NCBI RefSeq assembly: GCF_000005505.3
Contig: NC_016132.3
Span: 57,364,914 to 57,428,913 of the forward strand
Length of the DNA stretch: 64,000 nucleotides
Source: Brachypodium distachyon
Lineage: Eukaryota > Streptophyta > Magnoliopsida > Poales > Poaceae
Reading direction: 5' to 3'
Position numbers and translations under genes: made by a program. A model generated the notes under the pieces. That model ran no database searches, had not been told where the DNA came from, and saw only the letters and a list, made by a program, of their open reading frames with translations. Positions 54,668 to 64,000 of the stretch are shown one piece after another (position 1 is the stretch's first letter; each line of letters begins with the position of its first letter).

Positions 54668-54780
54668 CTCCCTCTGATCCTAAATTATTGACTCAAATTT
54701 GCTCAAATATGAATGTATCTATTCTTAAAAAGTGTCTAGATACATGTAATATTTCGACAACAATTTAGGATCGGAGAGAG
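54668..54780. mobile_element. Stowaway-type MITE in NLR2 intron 1
   Basis: 113 bp, TA on both sides, inverted ends CTCCCTCTGATCCTAAATTATTG and (inwards) CTCTCTCCGATCCTAAATTGTTG. Reverse orientation of the 33.2- and 60.7-kb copies. Confidence 0.88.
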
Positions 54781-56650
54781 TAGAAAACAGTGTCTCTGCC
54801 TGAATCAAAGGAAAAATGAAATAATTTTTTTTATCAACACGCAGGCTGATTTCCTGTATTGACTTGAGGCCCAAAGGGTATCCTCTATTACTAAATAGCC
54901 GGAATCCACTATCTATTTTTCCTCTCTTCTCAAGTAGCCAGGTCATCATTAGGAGCATGAGAAAAGCTTCAGTTCACTGCAGAAGATAAACGACACAGTT
55001 CACCCTGCTAATTCAATGATGCTCATCAAAGCCTCGGCTTCACCCTCTTAATTCAATGGTTCCTCACAAATAGTTTTTACTCCTTGCATCATGTTGCCCC
55101 CTCTATCTTCTATAGAGAATCAAAAACCTCTTAAAACCGCCACTGGCCCCCATCTCATTCACCCCCTGTTCTCTCGCACGCTTGCCACCAGCGGCACTTC
55201 CATTCTCGCATGGTTATGCTTGATGAGGTTTTTCTTTAACCGAAATGGAAATCTAATGTTTTGCTGCATTTGTGAGGGTGAAGGAGATGTGCATGGTGCT
55301 TGCTGATAGATATTGCCTATAACACACGTGACAGTCCTTTTTTTTTCACGATGAGCCTTCTTCCAATTTCTGGCTTCACTGTAGAACCAACGAGAATGTT
55401 CCTTTTCTATTGTCAGATCTGCTGGAAGTATATGCTAATAGTAATAGATACGACATGGTAGATGTTGGCATCCATTTGTTTTTAGCACTTTAACAAGGGC
55501 TACATCAGTTCAATTTCAGGTCATCCAGACTGCTTAGGTCTTGGTGGGAGTTAAAATGTCAGCATATGTGGATTTATATACGTCGAGTAGAGAAGATAAT
55601 CATTTGTCAGTTTTCTATATATGATAGTATTTTGTTTTCCAGAACACATATCTCCATGAGTAGTTCAGATCGATCCAAATCTGAACCTGATGAAGTTTTG
55701 ATGTTACATAAAATGAAAATACATACATGACACATATGCATAGCCCCACATATCATCTGGCCAATTGCTCAACTAGCTTTTTTGGTGACTGGAGAGGAAA
55801 AATATCCTAGACCATGCATCCCCACAATGTCAAATACTGATGCAGCAATTTTCCAAATAATGAGCAAAATATTCAGACATATATAAAGAATTATGGACGG
55901 GCCTCTACTACAAGACCTTCTTGGTTATGTTTTATGATATACTTAGGCAATTCATGTTCACACATTTAAAGTTTGATGTTGGCTTATTGTTTCTTAAGTT
56001 TTTCATTTAACTAGTACACCATAATTTTAAAGTTTATATTACTTTGTGGTCTATATTATACAGCTATAAAAAAACTTGTGAGGAATGCAGACATACTTAG
56101 CTGCCATCATTACAACGTGTTGGTGCTCAGTATATTGCAGGAAATGTAGTTGTTTTCCAGATCCTATAACGGCATTTGAGCTGAACTATATATAATCTCC
56201 CAATACTATTCCTCTGTCCAGTCTTTAACCAGCAATCATCATCCTTCTGTCCTCCATGACTGTTGTGATGTCTTCAATACACGCTGACTGTTGTTGATGA
56301 GGGGATGTACAGACTATCTATCTGTATCTATAATGCATAATCTATGACAGCAAAGATTTGTGCAGTCCATGCTTAAACTATTTATTGATTTAAGGTGAAA
56401 TAAAAAATCTGAATATAGTCAAATAGTTTGAGTTTGTGCATTTGCATTTGAAACTCCCAAGTTGACTTTTTTTTTTGCCTGTGACAACGTGTGGGTTCTT
56501 ATCAATAGGTTCTCCTCTTTTTGCATCATATCCCATTTTTCTTTTCTTATTTTAACATGTTGATCCTACACCCTGCAATTATCTTTATATATCTAATCAT
56601 TCCCGCAGCAGTATGCGGGGAGCCATCTAGAATATAGTATAAGATAAAAC
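54781..56650. other. NLR2 intron 1 filler, nothing recognised
   Basis: AT-rich DNA. No transposon ends or coding similarity found. From about 56680 to 57370 the sequence again matches NLR1 intron 1 (TGGAAGTTATTTTG-AAGTC, GAAGTAGCT-AAG-GAAATAT), so this region is inserted or expanded relative to NLR1. Confidence 0.5.
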
Positions 56651-58169
56651 ACAAACCTTACACTATTGTGGAATGCCAGAAAATTTCAGGAACATTTCCA
56701 GTCAGAAAACATGCAAAACACCCTAGAACTTCAGAAAATTTAATTCATTCAAGGTGACATCAGGGGAATCCCAGGTGGAAGTTATTTTGAAAGTCGACCT
56801 TTGAGGTTGAACATCTGCGTATGAAGTTTAGTGTTGAAAACTAGAGCTGGAAGTGTTAAAAAATGTTGGAAGCTGATTATTTTTTTACTGAAAGTTTTCA
56901 TTTCAGCCAAAACCCAATTATTGTCTGGGACGGTGGGCAATGAGTTGACAGAGACGCTGATGAGAGGTGCTGGTGTCCATGGTGGGAAGAAAAGATATGG
57001 ACGCGTGGATGCATGGTGTACTTGGTGAAGGGTCAGATGTCCTTAATCCTGGGTTAAGGGGGGAAAGCGGAAGAACAACAATAAATTATGGGGTTAAATG
57101 AGCTTACAAAAATGAGCCAAGGGAACAGTTTGTGTGTGGATGGAGGGGGAGAGAGTAGACTTTTCCAAGAAGAAAACAGGGGGGCGACGGATTTGAATAT
57201 TCCTAATTACTCTAGCTTATATTAACAATCAAAATTTGAAGTAGCTAAAGAGAAATATACAAACAAAATGATTAAATGTTATTTCAAAATTGTAGGATGA
57301 CGTGTATTTAAGAATTTAATCTGGAACTAAAATAAGATGTATTCAAGAACAGAGAAGTATGCGTTAGTACCTTTGATTGGGTTTTCTTGATGAGTTCGTT
57401 AGCATCTAACTCGTCCAGAACGTCCTCAACATCGTAGGCGACAGACTTAAATTTTGTGAGCCACCGTCCAACTGCTTCTCCATCTTTTTCTCCTCACCGC
57501 ACCCTATCATCAGCATCATGCATTACAGCCTCCAGATCTTTCATTTTCTCCTCCATGCCTTCCACTTCGTCTTGGAACCCCCAGAGCAGAGCGATCTCCT
57601 CTTTGACAAGTTCCTCTAACTTGCTAGAGATTTGTTTCCCCACAGCACTGGCAATCAGGCCCCCAACCTCGGCCATGGCCTGGCAGAAAGACCTAGTTGC
57701 CCTCTGCAACAAGAATATTATTGTGTTTGTGAAAGTGCGGCGCGGCAGAGAGCAGTCCTAAAGGCAAACTCCGTGTTCTGTCCAGAATGTCTGTAGGCAG
57801 ACTAGGGACGTACCAGTATTCCAGTTTGCAAATATATATAATTTTTTATTAGACTGAAGCTTTTGCACTGATACCTGAAGGGTAGTGTGGTTCAGCTCTT
57901 AGAATAAACCCGAAATCCAAACAGCACATATTCGTAGAGTGTGTTCCGACTTGCAAGACTCAGTCTTTTAGCGAAGGAATAAAGTCGAGCACCAAATGAC
58001 TTGTAACATGGCGTGTGTTGCCCTCTCTGTAAAGAAATAAAAAAGTATAAGGATCCTGAAAATGTGTAATTTAGGGATATGTGTGAAGAATTGAAACCTG
58101 TCTGGGATAAACTCTCGATCCCTATTATATTATAAACTAGGACATCTGTTTTGATGAGTGCTGTACTGA

Positions 58170-59400
58170 ATATACAGGACAATTCACAGTGAACACGAAG
58201 GACAACTCACCCTGTGTGAGATTTTAGCCTGGCTATGAGAGCACGCACAACGGCACAAGGATTAAAATGTGACCTAACAGTAGAAATAGACCATAGAAAA
58301 CTAAATCCTAGTTCATATATTGATCGAATTGCTTTGAGACATGCCGGCCGCTGGTGCGGGCGAGAAGGCAAAATCAGGGTCCCAATTCGGCGGGCCATCA
58401 CCTCCACCGGACTCAAATTCATCACGTTTGGCATTTGGGCGACCCATAGAGACGTGAAAGAGGTTCGAATACCTCTGCGGGCGCCGTCCGCTCCAGCGCC
58501 GCCTCTTGTGCCTCCACGCGGCCGCGGCGTGCTCGACCCGCGCCGCTGGATTGCGGCCCCCGGGGCCTGCACACCGGCCGCCGCCGCAATCTCCATTCAT
58601 CCGGCTGCTCAGTCTCACCGCCGACACCTTTCGCCCAATGCAGGAAATGAGAAAAATGTTCGGACGGTCCGGGTGAAGCTAGTAGGCCGGTTCTGGCCCA
58701 CGAAGCAGTAGGGCACCCCGGCCCAGTCGAATCCATCCTTTCACGTCCAATCCAGCCCAGCCATCAGTCTGTCACAGACTCACAGCCAAAAGCTTGCCTC
58801 ACTTGCACGCCCGTCTCTGATCAGAGTCCAAAAATGGTGAGCACAAACAAATTCGCCAATATCTACTCCAGAAAGAAAATGGAGATCGCAGGATGTATTG
58901 GTCTGATTAGCCCAAAGTACATAGAAATTCGACAATATCATCTACAGTGCATTGCACTTTACATCTCTTTACAGTCGGATTAAACTTTCTATAGTAAAAT
59001 TTCTTCTTTGGCTTTACTATCGGCTAAGGGAAGCAACGCCATCAGCAAGAAGCCTCTTGGTGGTGAACTGAACTGCTGATATATCTCTGAACCACTGACG
59101 CTGCATCCAATGGCTGGCAGCAGGACACAGCTGATTTTTTTTTTTTTGAGGACACAGCTGATGTTTGCAAGGAGCAGAAGTGTGATCGGCCTGTAATGCT
59201 TGCTTCGTGCAGGAATTCAGCTTCTAGAATCACATATACGCAAAGAGAATTCTCATTAGAACTGATTGAAACCACACATACGAAAGGCTGTAGTGATGCA
59301 CGTACTTACCCTCATCCCCATCCTGAAGAGCACCTGGCTGTAGAACTCGCATACAGGCGGTCGACCAAAATAATAAGTACCACCTCGTTCTCAGTCATCA
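58170..59400 (-). repeat. NLR-linked duplicated block II
   Basis: 5' (upstream) side of the NLR2 coiled-coil exon. 58170-58490 is very similar to 63720-64000; 58490-58700 and 58850-59360 match block I. A minus-strand frame from 58596 (MEIAAAAGVQAPGAAIQRRG) is the best candidate for an old coding exon. A second exon-like end CEFYSQVLFRMG precedes a GTAAGT donor near 59305. Unrecognised family. Confidence 0.55.
59122..59162. mobile_element. tail-only retroinsertion with 14-bp duplication
   Basis: AGGACACAGCTGAT at 59122-59135 and 59149-59162 flanks only a T-run and one G. Blocks I and III lack the insert. Confidence 0.75.
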
Positions 59401-59608
59401 CACAAAAAGATCAGACTTGATCTTTTCTTCCTGAATGATCGGACTATCTGAAAGGGTTAAATGAGACTTGACCAAAAGTGCGAACAGAAGCACAAGTGGA
59501 GAATACATATGAGGTAGCACAAGATGTTTGAAAAGTGGTAACACACAAAAAGGAATGGAAAGGAAAACAACTTACAGACTACAACCAATAAGGAGAAAAG
59601 CATCACAC

Positions 59609-59648
59609 ATTACTCCTTCTATTCCCTCAAAAAAAATTACTCCTTCTA
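59609..59648. mobile_element. tail-only retroinsertion with 13-bp duplication
   Basis: ATTACTCCTTCTA at 59609-59621 and 59636-59648 flanks TTCCCTC plus an A-run. Confidence 0.75.
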
Positions 59649-60012
59649 AGCCTGCTGCAATTACAGCTCTTCTTCCTCTCCTGGATCTTCAGAAGTCAAG
59701 CCCACCCAGCTCTTCTTCTTCTCACGCGCCTTCAGGTTTTGACCACGGCTCTGAACAAGACCAGGAGTTTTGTGCAGCATATCAGCAAACATTTTGATCT
59801 ATGGTTTCCTTCGGTTAAGCTTCCAAATCAGTGCCATCACTTAACCGCACGACTAGTTATAAACACGTACCGCGAGAATGCATTGATCCTCAATAAAGCG
59901 TATTAGTTGATAAGTAATCTACATATGGTAAAGCATGACTCATATAAAGATATAAGGCCACAGACCACAGCATGTGGAAATGATGCCATAAATAACCAAG
60001 AGAAGCGAAGAT

Positions 60013-60156
60013 TTACTGGGCCTTTGGAAGTCCCGTACCTCTGTATAATGTGACTTTCGGGATGTGAGAAACCATGTCGGCATCCTCCCCTTGGCACCTA
60101 TCAACCAGAGTTGGACAGCCCCAAATGTAGAGTTCCTTCAAGGTGTTGCAGTTCCG
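60013..60156 (-). pseudogene. LRR C-terminal tail fragment (third NLR)
   Basis: About 47 codons homologous to the NLR1 tail: NTLKELYIWGCPTLVDRCQG, HIPKVTLYRGTGLPKAQ and a TAA at 60013-60015, confirming where the family's stop codon lies. No other part of this NLR is found in the window. Confidence 0.85.
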
Positions 60157-60420
60157 AAATTCTAGAACAAATGATTTATGCCTCAAAATTGCAGGATAAG
60201 GTGTTGCAGTTCCGAAAGAAACTCTCTATGGAAATCCTCTTTCATAGCCAGAACGGAGAAGACGCAGTCGATGAAGTTCTAGTTGACACTCGCGCGGACG
60301 AGTATGAGGAAAGAAGGCATGACCATCAGGGTGATGACCTCAGTTCTTCCCTACATGCATCAGGTTGGGATCCCACCTATTTTTAAGTTCGAAACCATCC
60401 AAATGAGGCTTTTGGGTAAT
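60157..60420 (+). other. 57-bp duplication and unassigned open frame
   Basis: AAGGTGTTGCAGTTCCGAAA occurs at about 60140 and 60197, so the LRR-tail edge is duplicated into this stretch. The following + frame (to 60386) has acidic coding-like content (NGEDAVDEVLVDTRADEYEE) but no recognised family; possibly a captured exon. Confidence 0.3.
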
Positions 60421-60584
60421 TGTCTGCACATAAAAGGATACAGTTTCCATCTAAAGCTGGGTGCTGGGATCATGTCTGGCATCTCCATCACAAGTCACGA
60501 TAACAACAAATCTGCAATATTACATATGTGTTCACTCATGCAGGAACTTCGAGGAATGCCCTTGATGATGGCACTTCAGCCAGA

Positions 60585-61050
60585 TATCACCAATCTGTAT
60601 CTATTCCACCAGCAGTCACGCCATCTCCATGTGATGTGTCCTAGCTGTCTGAACATTACCAAGATTCATAAACCCAAGGTTCAGGAGCATTGACTCCTTG
60701 GTATCTTGTCTACTTCCTCCGATCATAAATTGTTGTCGAAATATTACATGTATCTAGACACTTTTTGAGAATAGATATATCCATATTTGGGCAAATTTGA
60801 GTCAAGAATTTAGAATCAGCGGGAGTAAATATTACCAAGATACAAAAGGCAAGGTTTTAGGAGTGTTTGACTTCACATATTATTTATTCTCCTGGGCATC
60901 AAGAAACGATCACAGAATACAAGTAGACCCAGCAGATTGATTTACACACAACAAAATCCAAAGGTAGCATAAATGCATTGAGCCGAGAGGCTTAGTTGAC
61001 AAGACAATCAAGAGGAAGACTGGTGATAAAATTTCTCCGCCGCATCACAA
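60585..61050. repeat. duplicated segment, left copy
   Basis: Matches 62200-62670: TATCTATTCCACC-GCAGTCAC, CATCTCCATGTG, TCCTAGCTGTCT-AACATTACC, CACAGAATA-AA-TAGACCC, CATTGAGCCGAG. It holds a Stowaway MITE (60713-60825) that the right copy lacks. Confidence 0.8.
60713..60825. mobile_element. Stowaway-type MITE
   Basis: 113 bp with TA on both sides. Ends CTTCCTCCGATCATAAATTGTTG and (inwards) CTCCCGCTGATTCTAAATTCTTG. The right copy of the host duplication shows the empty site ATCTAAACA. Confidence 0.88.
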
Positions 61051-62199
61051 AAAAACAGTCCGAAAATGCTGCTCGGTGGGGTCGAGAACAGGGGCGACAA
61101 TACCCTTACGAGAACAGTACAGGAGTACCAAAACGCTGCCTGAAACAGCATGAATCGTAGCACTCATATCAGTCCTAAAGGATAGTAAAACAATCAGTAC
61201 GTATGACTACGCGATTCATGTATATATCCTGGTAAATAACTCATGAAAGAGTTGTTATGAGCCTGATCTTGAACAAATATATGCTCACGTGGACAGCTTT
61301 CCCAGTTGCCACCCAGTTGATTCTTCAACTGCAACGTGTAGACATTGGATTCTAACTTGAGAAAAAAAAACTAACATTAATACATTACAGCTAGCAACCA
61401 GCTATCGGCATGCAGATCGATGCTACCTCATTTGCGTTGTTTTATACTGCATTGGAACAAGTTGTTCTCAATTGTATGGATGAATTTGTTAAGTAGAGAT
61501 GAAACAGGAACTTCATACCAGATACCAGTTCTTGGCGAACTTCAACTTTCCATGTATGTGATACAGTGTCTCGATCCATGTGGAAAATAATGCAGTTCTT
61601 TTTGTCTGATTGGCAGAATGCAGAAGACTTCAATTAAAGTATAACACCTGTTTACCCCCAGGTGACTTAGACAAGTGCTAGTCAAATGAGATGCTCTGAC
61701 GAGAGATGCTGCCTAGTTGAGAAGTTGCATATATACTATACTATGTCTGCATGTTACTAGTTTGAATAACCACAGGTTACACACAACAAGTATGAGTATT
61801 CACTACCAAGACAACTCATTTCTCAGAGTTGGATCTGCGCATCTTAGTTTGAATAAACACTAAATACACGAGCTGACCTCCACAACCAAATTGATCAAAA
61901 CATTGCCAGAAACACAGAAATGCCGGGGTCAGGGGGAAAGATCACTGTTACTTCCGAATTTGTTCACCCTAGGCTACATGTAGGGCGTGATGGCAACAAA
62001 TTTTGTGAAGAAAGCAAACAATTCAGTCTGCCTACATTAAAACTGAGTATGATCTGAATCAGAAAATAAAAATAGTACAAGGAATTCAGTCAATAGAGAA
62101 ATACATTAGCAAACAAGCCCATGCATGTGTCCACATACCTTGGCCTTTGTAGTACCTTCAGGCCTTTGACAATCCCCTGGAGTAAATCTGCTCATGAGC
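61051..62199. other. intergenic, no gene seen
   Basis: AT-rich. No supported gene or transposon. Confidence 0.5.
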
Positions 62200-62670
62200 C
62201 AATCACCAAGTTGTATCTATTCCACCTGCAGTCACATCAACAGCATCAGAAATCAACATTGTCTACACACAACATCTCCATGTGTCCTAGCTGTCTAAAC
62301 ATTACCAAGATACATAAGCCAAGGTTTATGAGTGTTGACTTCACGCATTGTTAACTCCTAAATTTCTTTTCTAAACATTAATAAGATGCAAAATCCAAGG
62401 TTTAGGAGTGTTTGACTTCACATATTATTAATTCTCCTTGGTATCCTATCTAAACACTACTAAGATGCTCTACAAAAGCAAAGGTGTAGAAGTGTTGATT
62501 TCACGTATTGTTAACTCCTTGGTACTATCAAGAAACGGTCACAGAATATAACTAGACCCAGAAAGTTGATTCACATTTAACGAAATCTGAAGGTAGCCTA
62601 AATACATTGAGCCGAGGCTTAGTTGCGAGGCAATCAGGAGGAAGTGCGGCGATAACATTTTTCTAGTTGT
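62200..62670. repeat. duplicated segment, right copy, with a triple about 78-bp repeat
   Basis: Partner of 60585-61050. Between about 62294 and 62527 three tandem units of 75-80 bp run in series, each with CTAAACA(T/C)TA-(C/T)AAGAT, (A/G)GTTTA-GAGTGTTGA or a close variant, TTCAC-TATT and AACTCC. Confidence 0.75.
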
Positions 62671-63199
62671 CAGTACATGATTTAGATACACCAGAAGTGA
62701 AGATTGCGTCAAGAAGTTCACACCAGAATCAGAATGATAGAAATCAGATGCAACAACTACAGCCTGCAGTACTGAAGATCTCTGTCTTCAGTAGTGAGAT
62801 CGATTCATATGGATGATTCCTTTTACAGACTCAAAACAAAGACTGGCTAATAACACAGAAGTGATAGTTCGTTATGCATCATGCATGTACACCATATGGC
62901 ATTGTAGCTTAGCTCCAAGTCAAATGCATACATAACATCTCCGTCCTGCCTATCAAACCGCTGCCATCTCTTGGTCATTGTAGTTTTGTTTTGTATGAGA
63001 CCAAATTCCAGTATGAATTTTTACATAGATGCAACGTACATATGTTGGTCCACAGATTTCAGAAGACGATGCTCATCTCTTGGTCATAGACTGTTCCAAA
63101 AATGGCCAGGTGTCCTCTCAAAAAAAAAAGTTCAGTTGTCCTGTTTTGTTTCCTACTCAGTGAGGAAAAAATGTATCTTCACTCTGTCAACCTAAACTG
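62671..63199. other. intergenic; one tail-type insertion
   Basis: No gene. CAGGTGTCCT (63107-63116) and CAGTTGTCCT (63133-63142) flank CTC plus an A-run and GTT, a weaker member of the tail-only insertion series. Confidence 0.45.
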
Positions 63200-64000
63200 G
63201 CTTTCTTTTGCTGAGGTGGAAATTAATATTACTTTCAGAGATTCCAAGACGAAAGAATTATTTGGATTATGCCAGAAAGAAGATATGGAGATCGCAGACC
63301 GTGTTGGTTTGATTCCCCAAAGTACATAGTACCAATTTAACAATGTCTGAGCTTCACAGTCTGATAAAACATTCTTTCTGAATTCTTCTACAATGTTACG
63401 TACAGGATGGCACACAAGCCTGCAGTAGCGAGCGAGCTCTATGGGAAGCGAGGCCATCGGTAAGAAGCTTATTGGTGGTGAACTGCTGATATCTCTGAAC
63501 CACTGACGTACGCAGCACCGAGAACGTCCATGCAGAATCACACATACACGCAAAAAGAACTCTCAAACTGATCGGAATCACACACACATTCGAGCAACTA
63601 GGGGCTGTACTAATCCTCAATCTTGAAGAGAAATTAGAGGCTGCAATGCTGAAGGTGAGCATCACGCTGAAGGACGCCAGCACGGTCGACTCTGCTCTCT
63701 CCAGCGCAGCGAAACAGGACAGTTCACAGTGAACAGAACACGAAGGACAACTCACCCTATGTGAGATTTTTAGCCTGGCTAGGAGAGCACGCACGAGGAT
63801 TAAAATGATGACCTAAGAGTAGAAATAGACTATAGAAAACTAAATCCTGGTTCATATATTGATCGAATCGCTTTGAGAAATGCCGGCCGCTAACGCCGGC
63901 GAGAAGGCAAAATCAGGGTCCCAACTCGGCGGGCCATCATCGCGTTTGGCGTTCGGGCTACCAATCGAGACGTGAAAGAGGTTCGAATACCTCTGCGGGC
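63200..64000 (-). repeat. NLR-linked duplicated block III, runs off the window
   Basis: 63200-63690 corresponds to the second half of blocks I and II; 63720-64000 is the start of another block unit, near-identical to 58170-58490 apart from a deletion of about 20 bp (GGACTCAAATT region) in this copy. The array therefore continues to the right. Confidence 0.7.

Larger units (their letters stand above)
45307..57675 (-). pseudogene. CC-NB-ARC-LRR resistance gene NLR2, disrupted
   Basis: Exons matching NLR1: coiled coil 57675-57371, NB-ARC 49519-48347, LRR 47916-45415 (remnant to 45307). NB-ARC motifs are all present: GLGGVGKST, YLIILDDLWED, SRIVVTTRN, CGGLPLIANA, CFTYLAAFP; the LRR exon opens with a canonical MHDLVHDLA. 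Lesions: (1) TGA replaces the codon after DDRVR in the coiled-coil exon (about 57496), after which the frame continues with good similarity to AYDVEDVLDELDANEL; (2) TAG at 45415-45417 replaces the Tyr of LKKLYIWG in NLR1, cutting off about 34 residues whose homologous codons run on to 45307; (3) intron 1 has grown to about 7.85 kb through LTR and MITE insertions. Splice sites are intact. The LRR and NB-ARC exons are fully open, so decay may be recent, or a shorter NB-LRR product may be made from an internal start. Confidence 0.85.

Noticed and set aside
55091..55306. 71-codon open frame in NLR2 intron 1
   Set aside because: Short, no domain, inside an intron full of insertions.
1..64000. tRNA, rRNA or organellar insert
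   Set aside because: Read for tRNA-like box A/B pairs and for conserved rRNA or chloroplast motifs; none was convincing by eye. A tRNAscan-type search would settle it.

Overview
The window is nuclear DNA from a flowering plant, most likely a pooid grass. Evidence: spliced genes with GT-AG introns, GC-rich single-exon genes of the cereal TAXI (Triticum aestivum xylanase inhibitor) type, a grass-style CC-NB-ARC-LRR resistance gene, and many grass transposons (Stowaway, Tourist/Harbinger, hAT, L1-type LINE, Ty3/gypsy). The Stowaway sequences and the high gene density suggest Brachypodium or a close relative; this is inference from sequence style, not a search result.

Layout. 0-7.4 kb: a SABATH methyltransferase cluster on the + strand, with two near-complete genes (156-1634, 4813-6276) and the scattered remains of a third copy between them, broken up by a Ty3/gypsy fragment and a duplicated GC-rich segment. 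7.8-21.3 kb: four single-exon TAXI / basic-7S-globulin-like genes (A -, B -, C +, D -). A decayed LINE (about 14.7-19.7 kb), itself carrying a 785-bp hAT element, lies between C and D. 22-29 kb: an apparently intact CC-NBS-LRR gene (NLR1, -, three exons, about 1370 aa) with paralogous scraps at its 3' side. 29-45 kb: transposons and duplicated non-coding blocks, including an internally deleted Ty3/gypsy element (33.9-37.6 kb), an element with about seven 96-bp tandem repeats (38.6-39.65 kb) and a 0.9-kb Harbinger-type element. 45.3-57.7 kb: a second NLR (NLR2, -), spread out by a back-to-back pair of LTR elements in its first intron and carrying two nonsense codons, so probably a pseudogene. 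58-64 kb: further duplicated flanking blocks and a third LRR-tail remnant, consistent with a decayed tandem NLR array that continues past the right edge.

Function. SABATH enzymes methylate small carboxylic acids such as salicylate, jasmonate or benzoate. TAXI proteins are secreted inhibitors of microbial xylanases. CNLs are intracellular immune receptors. All three clusters fit a defence-rich, rapidly duplicating region. Their co-location is not evidence of one pathway.

The strongest unexpected pattern is a set of about ten tiny insertions, each an A- or T-run of up to about 40 bp flanked by 9-15 bp direct repeats. They look like tail-only products of target-primed reverse transcription. I found no convincing new multi-gene system, no CRISPR array and no tRNA or rRNA gene.
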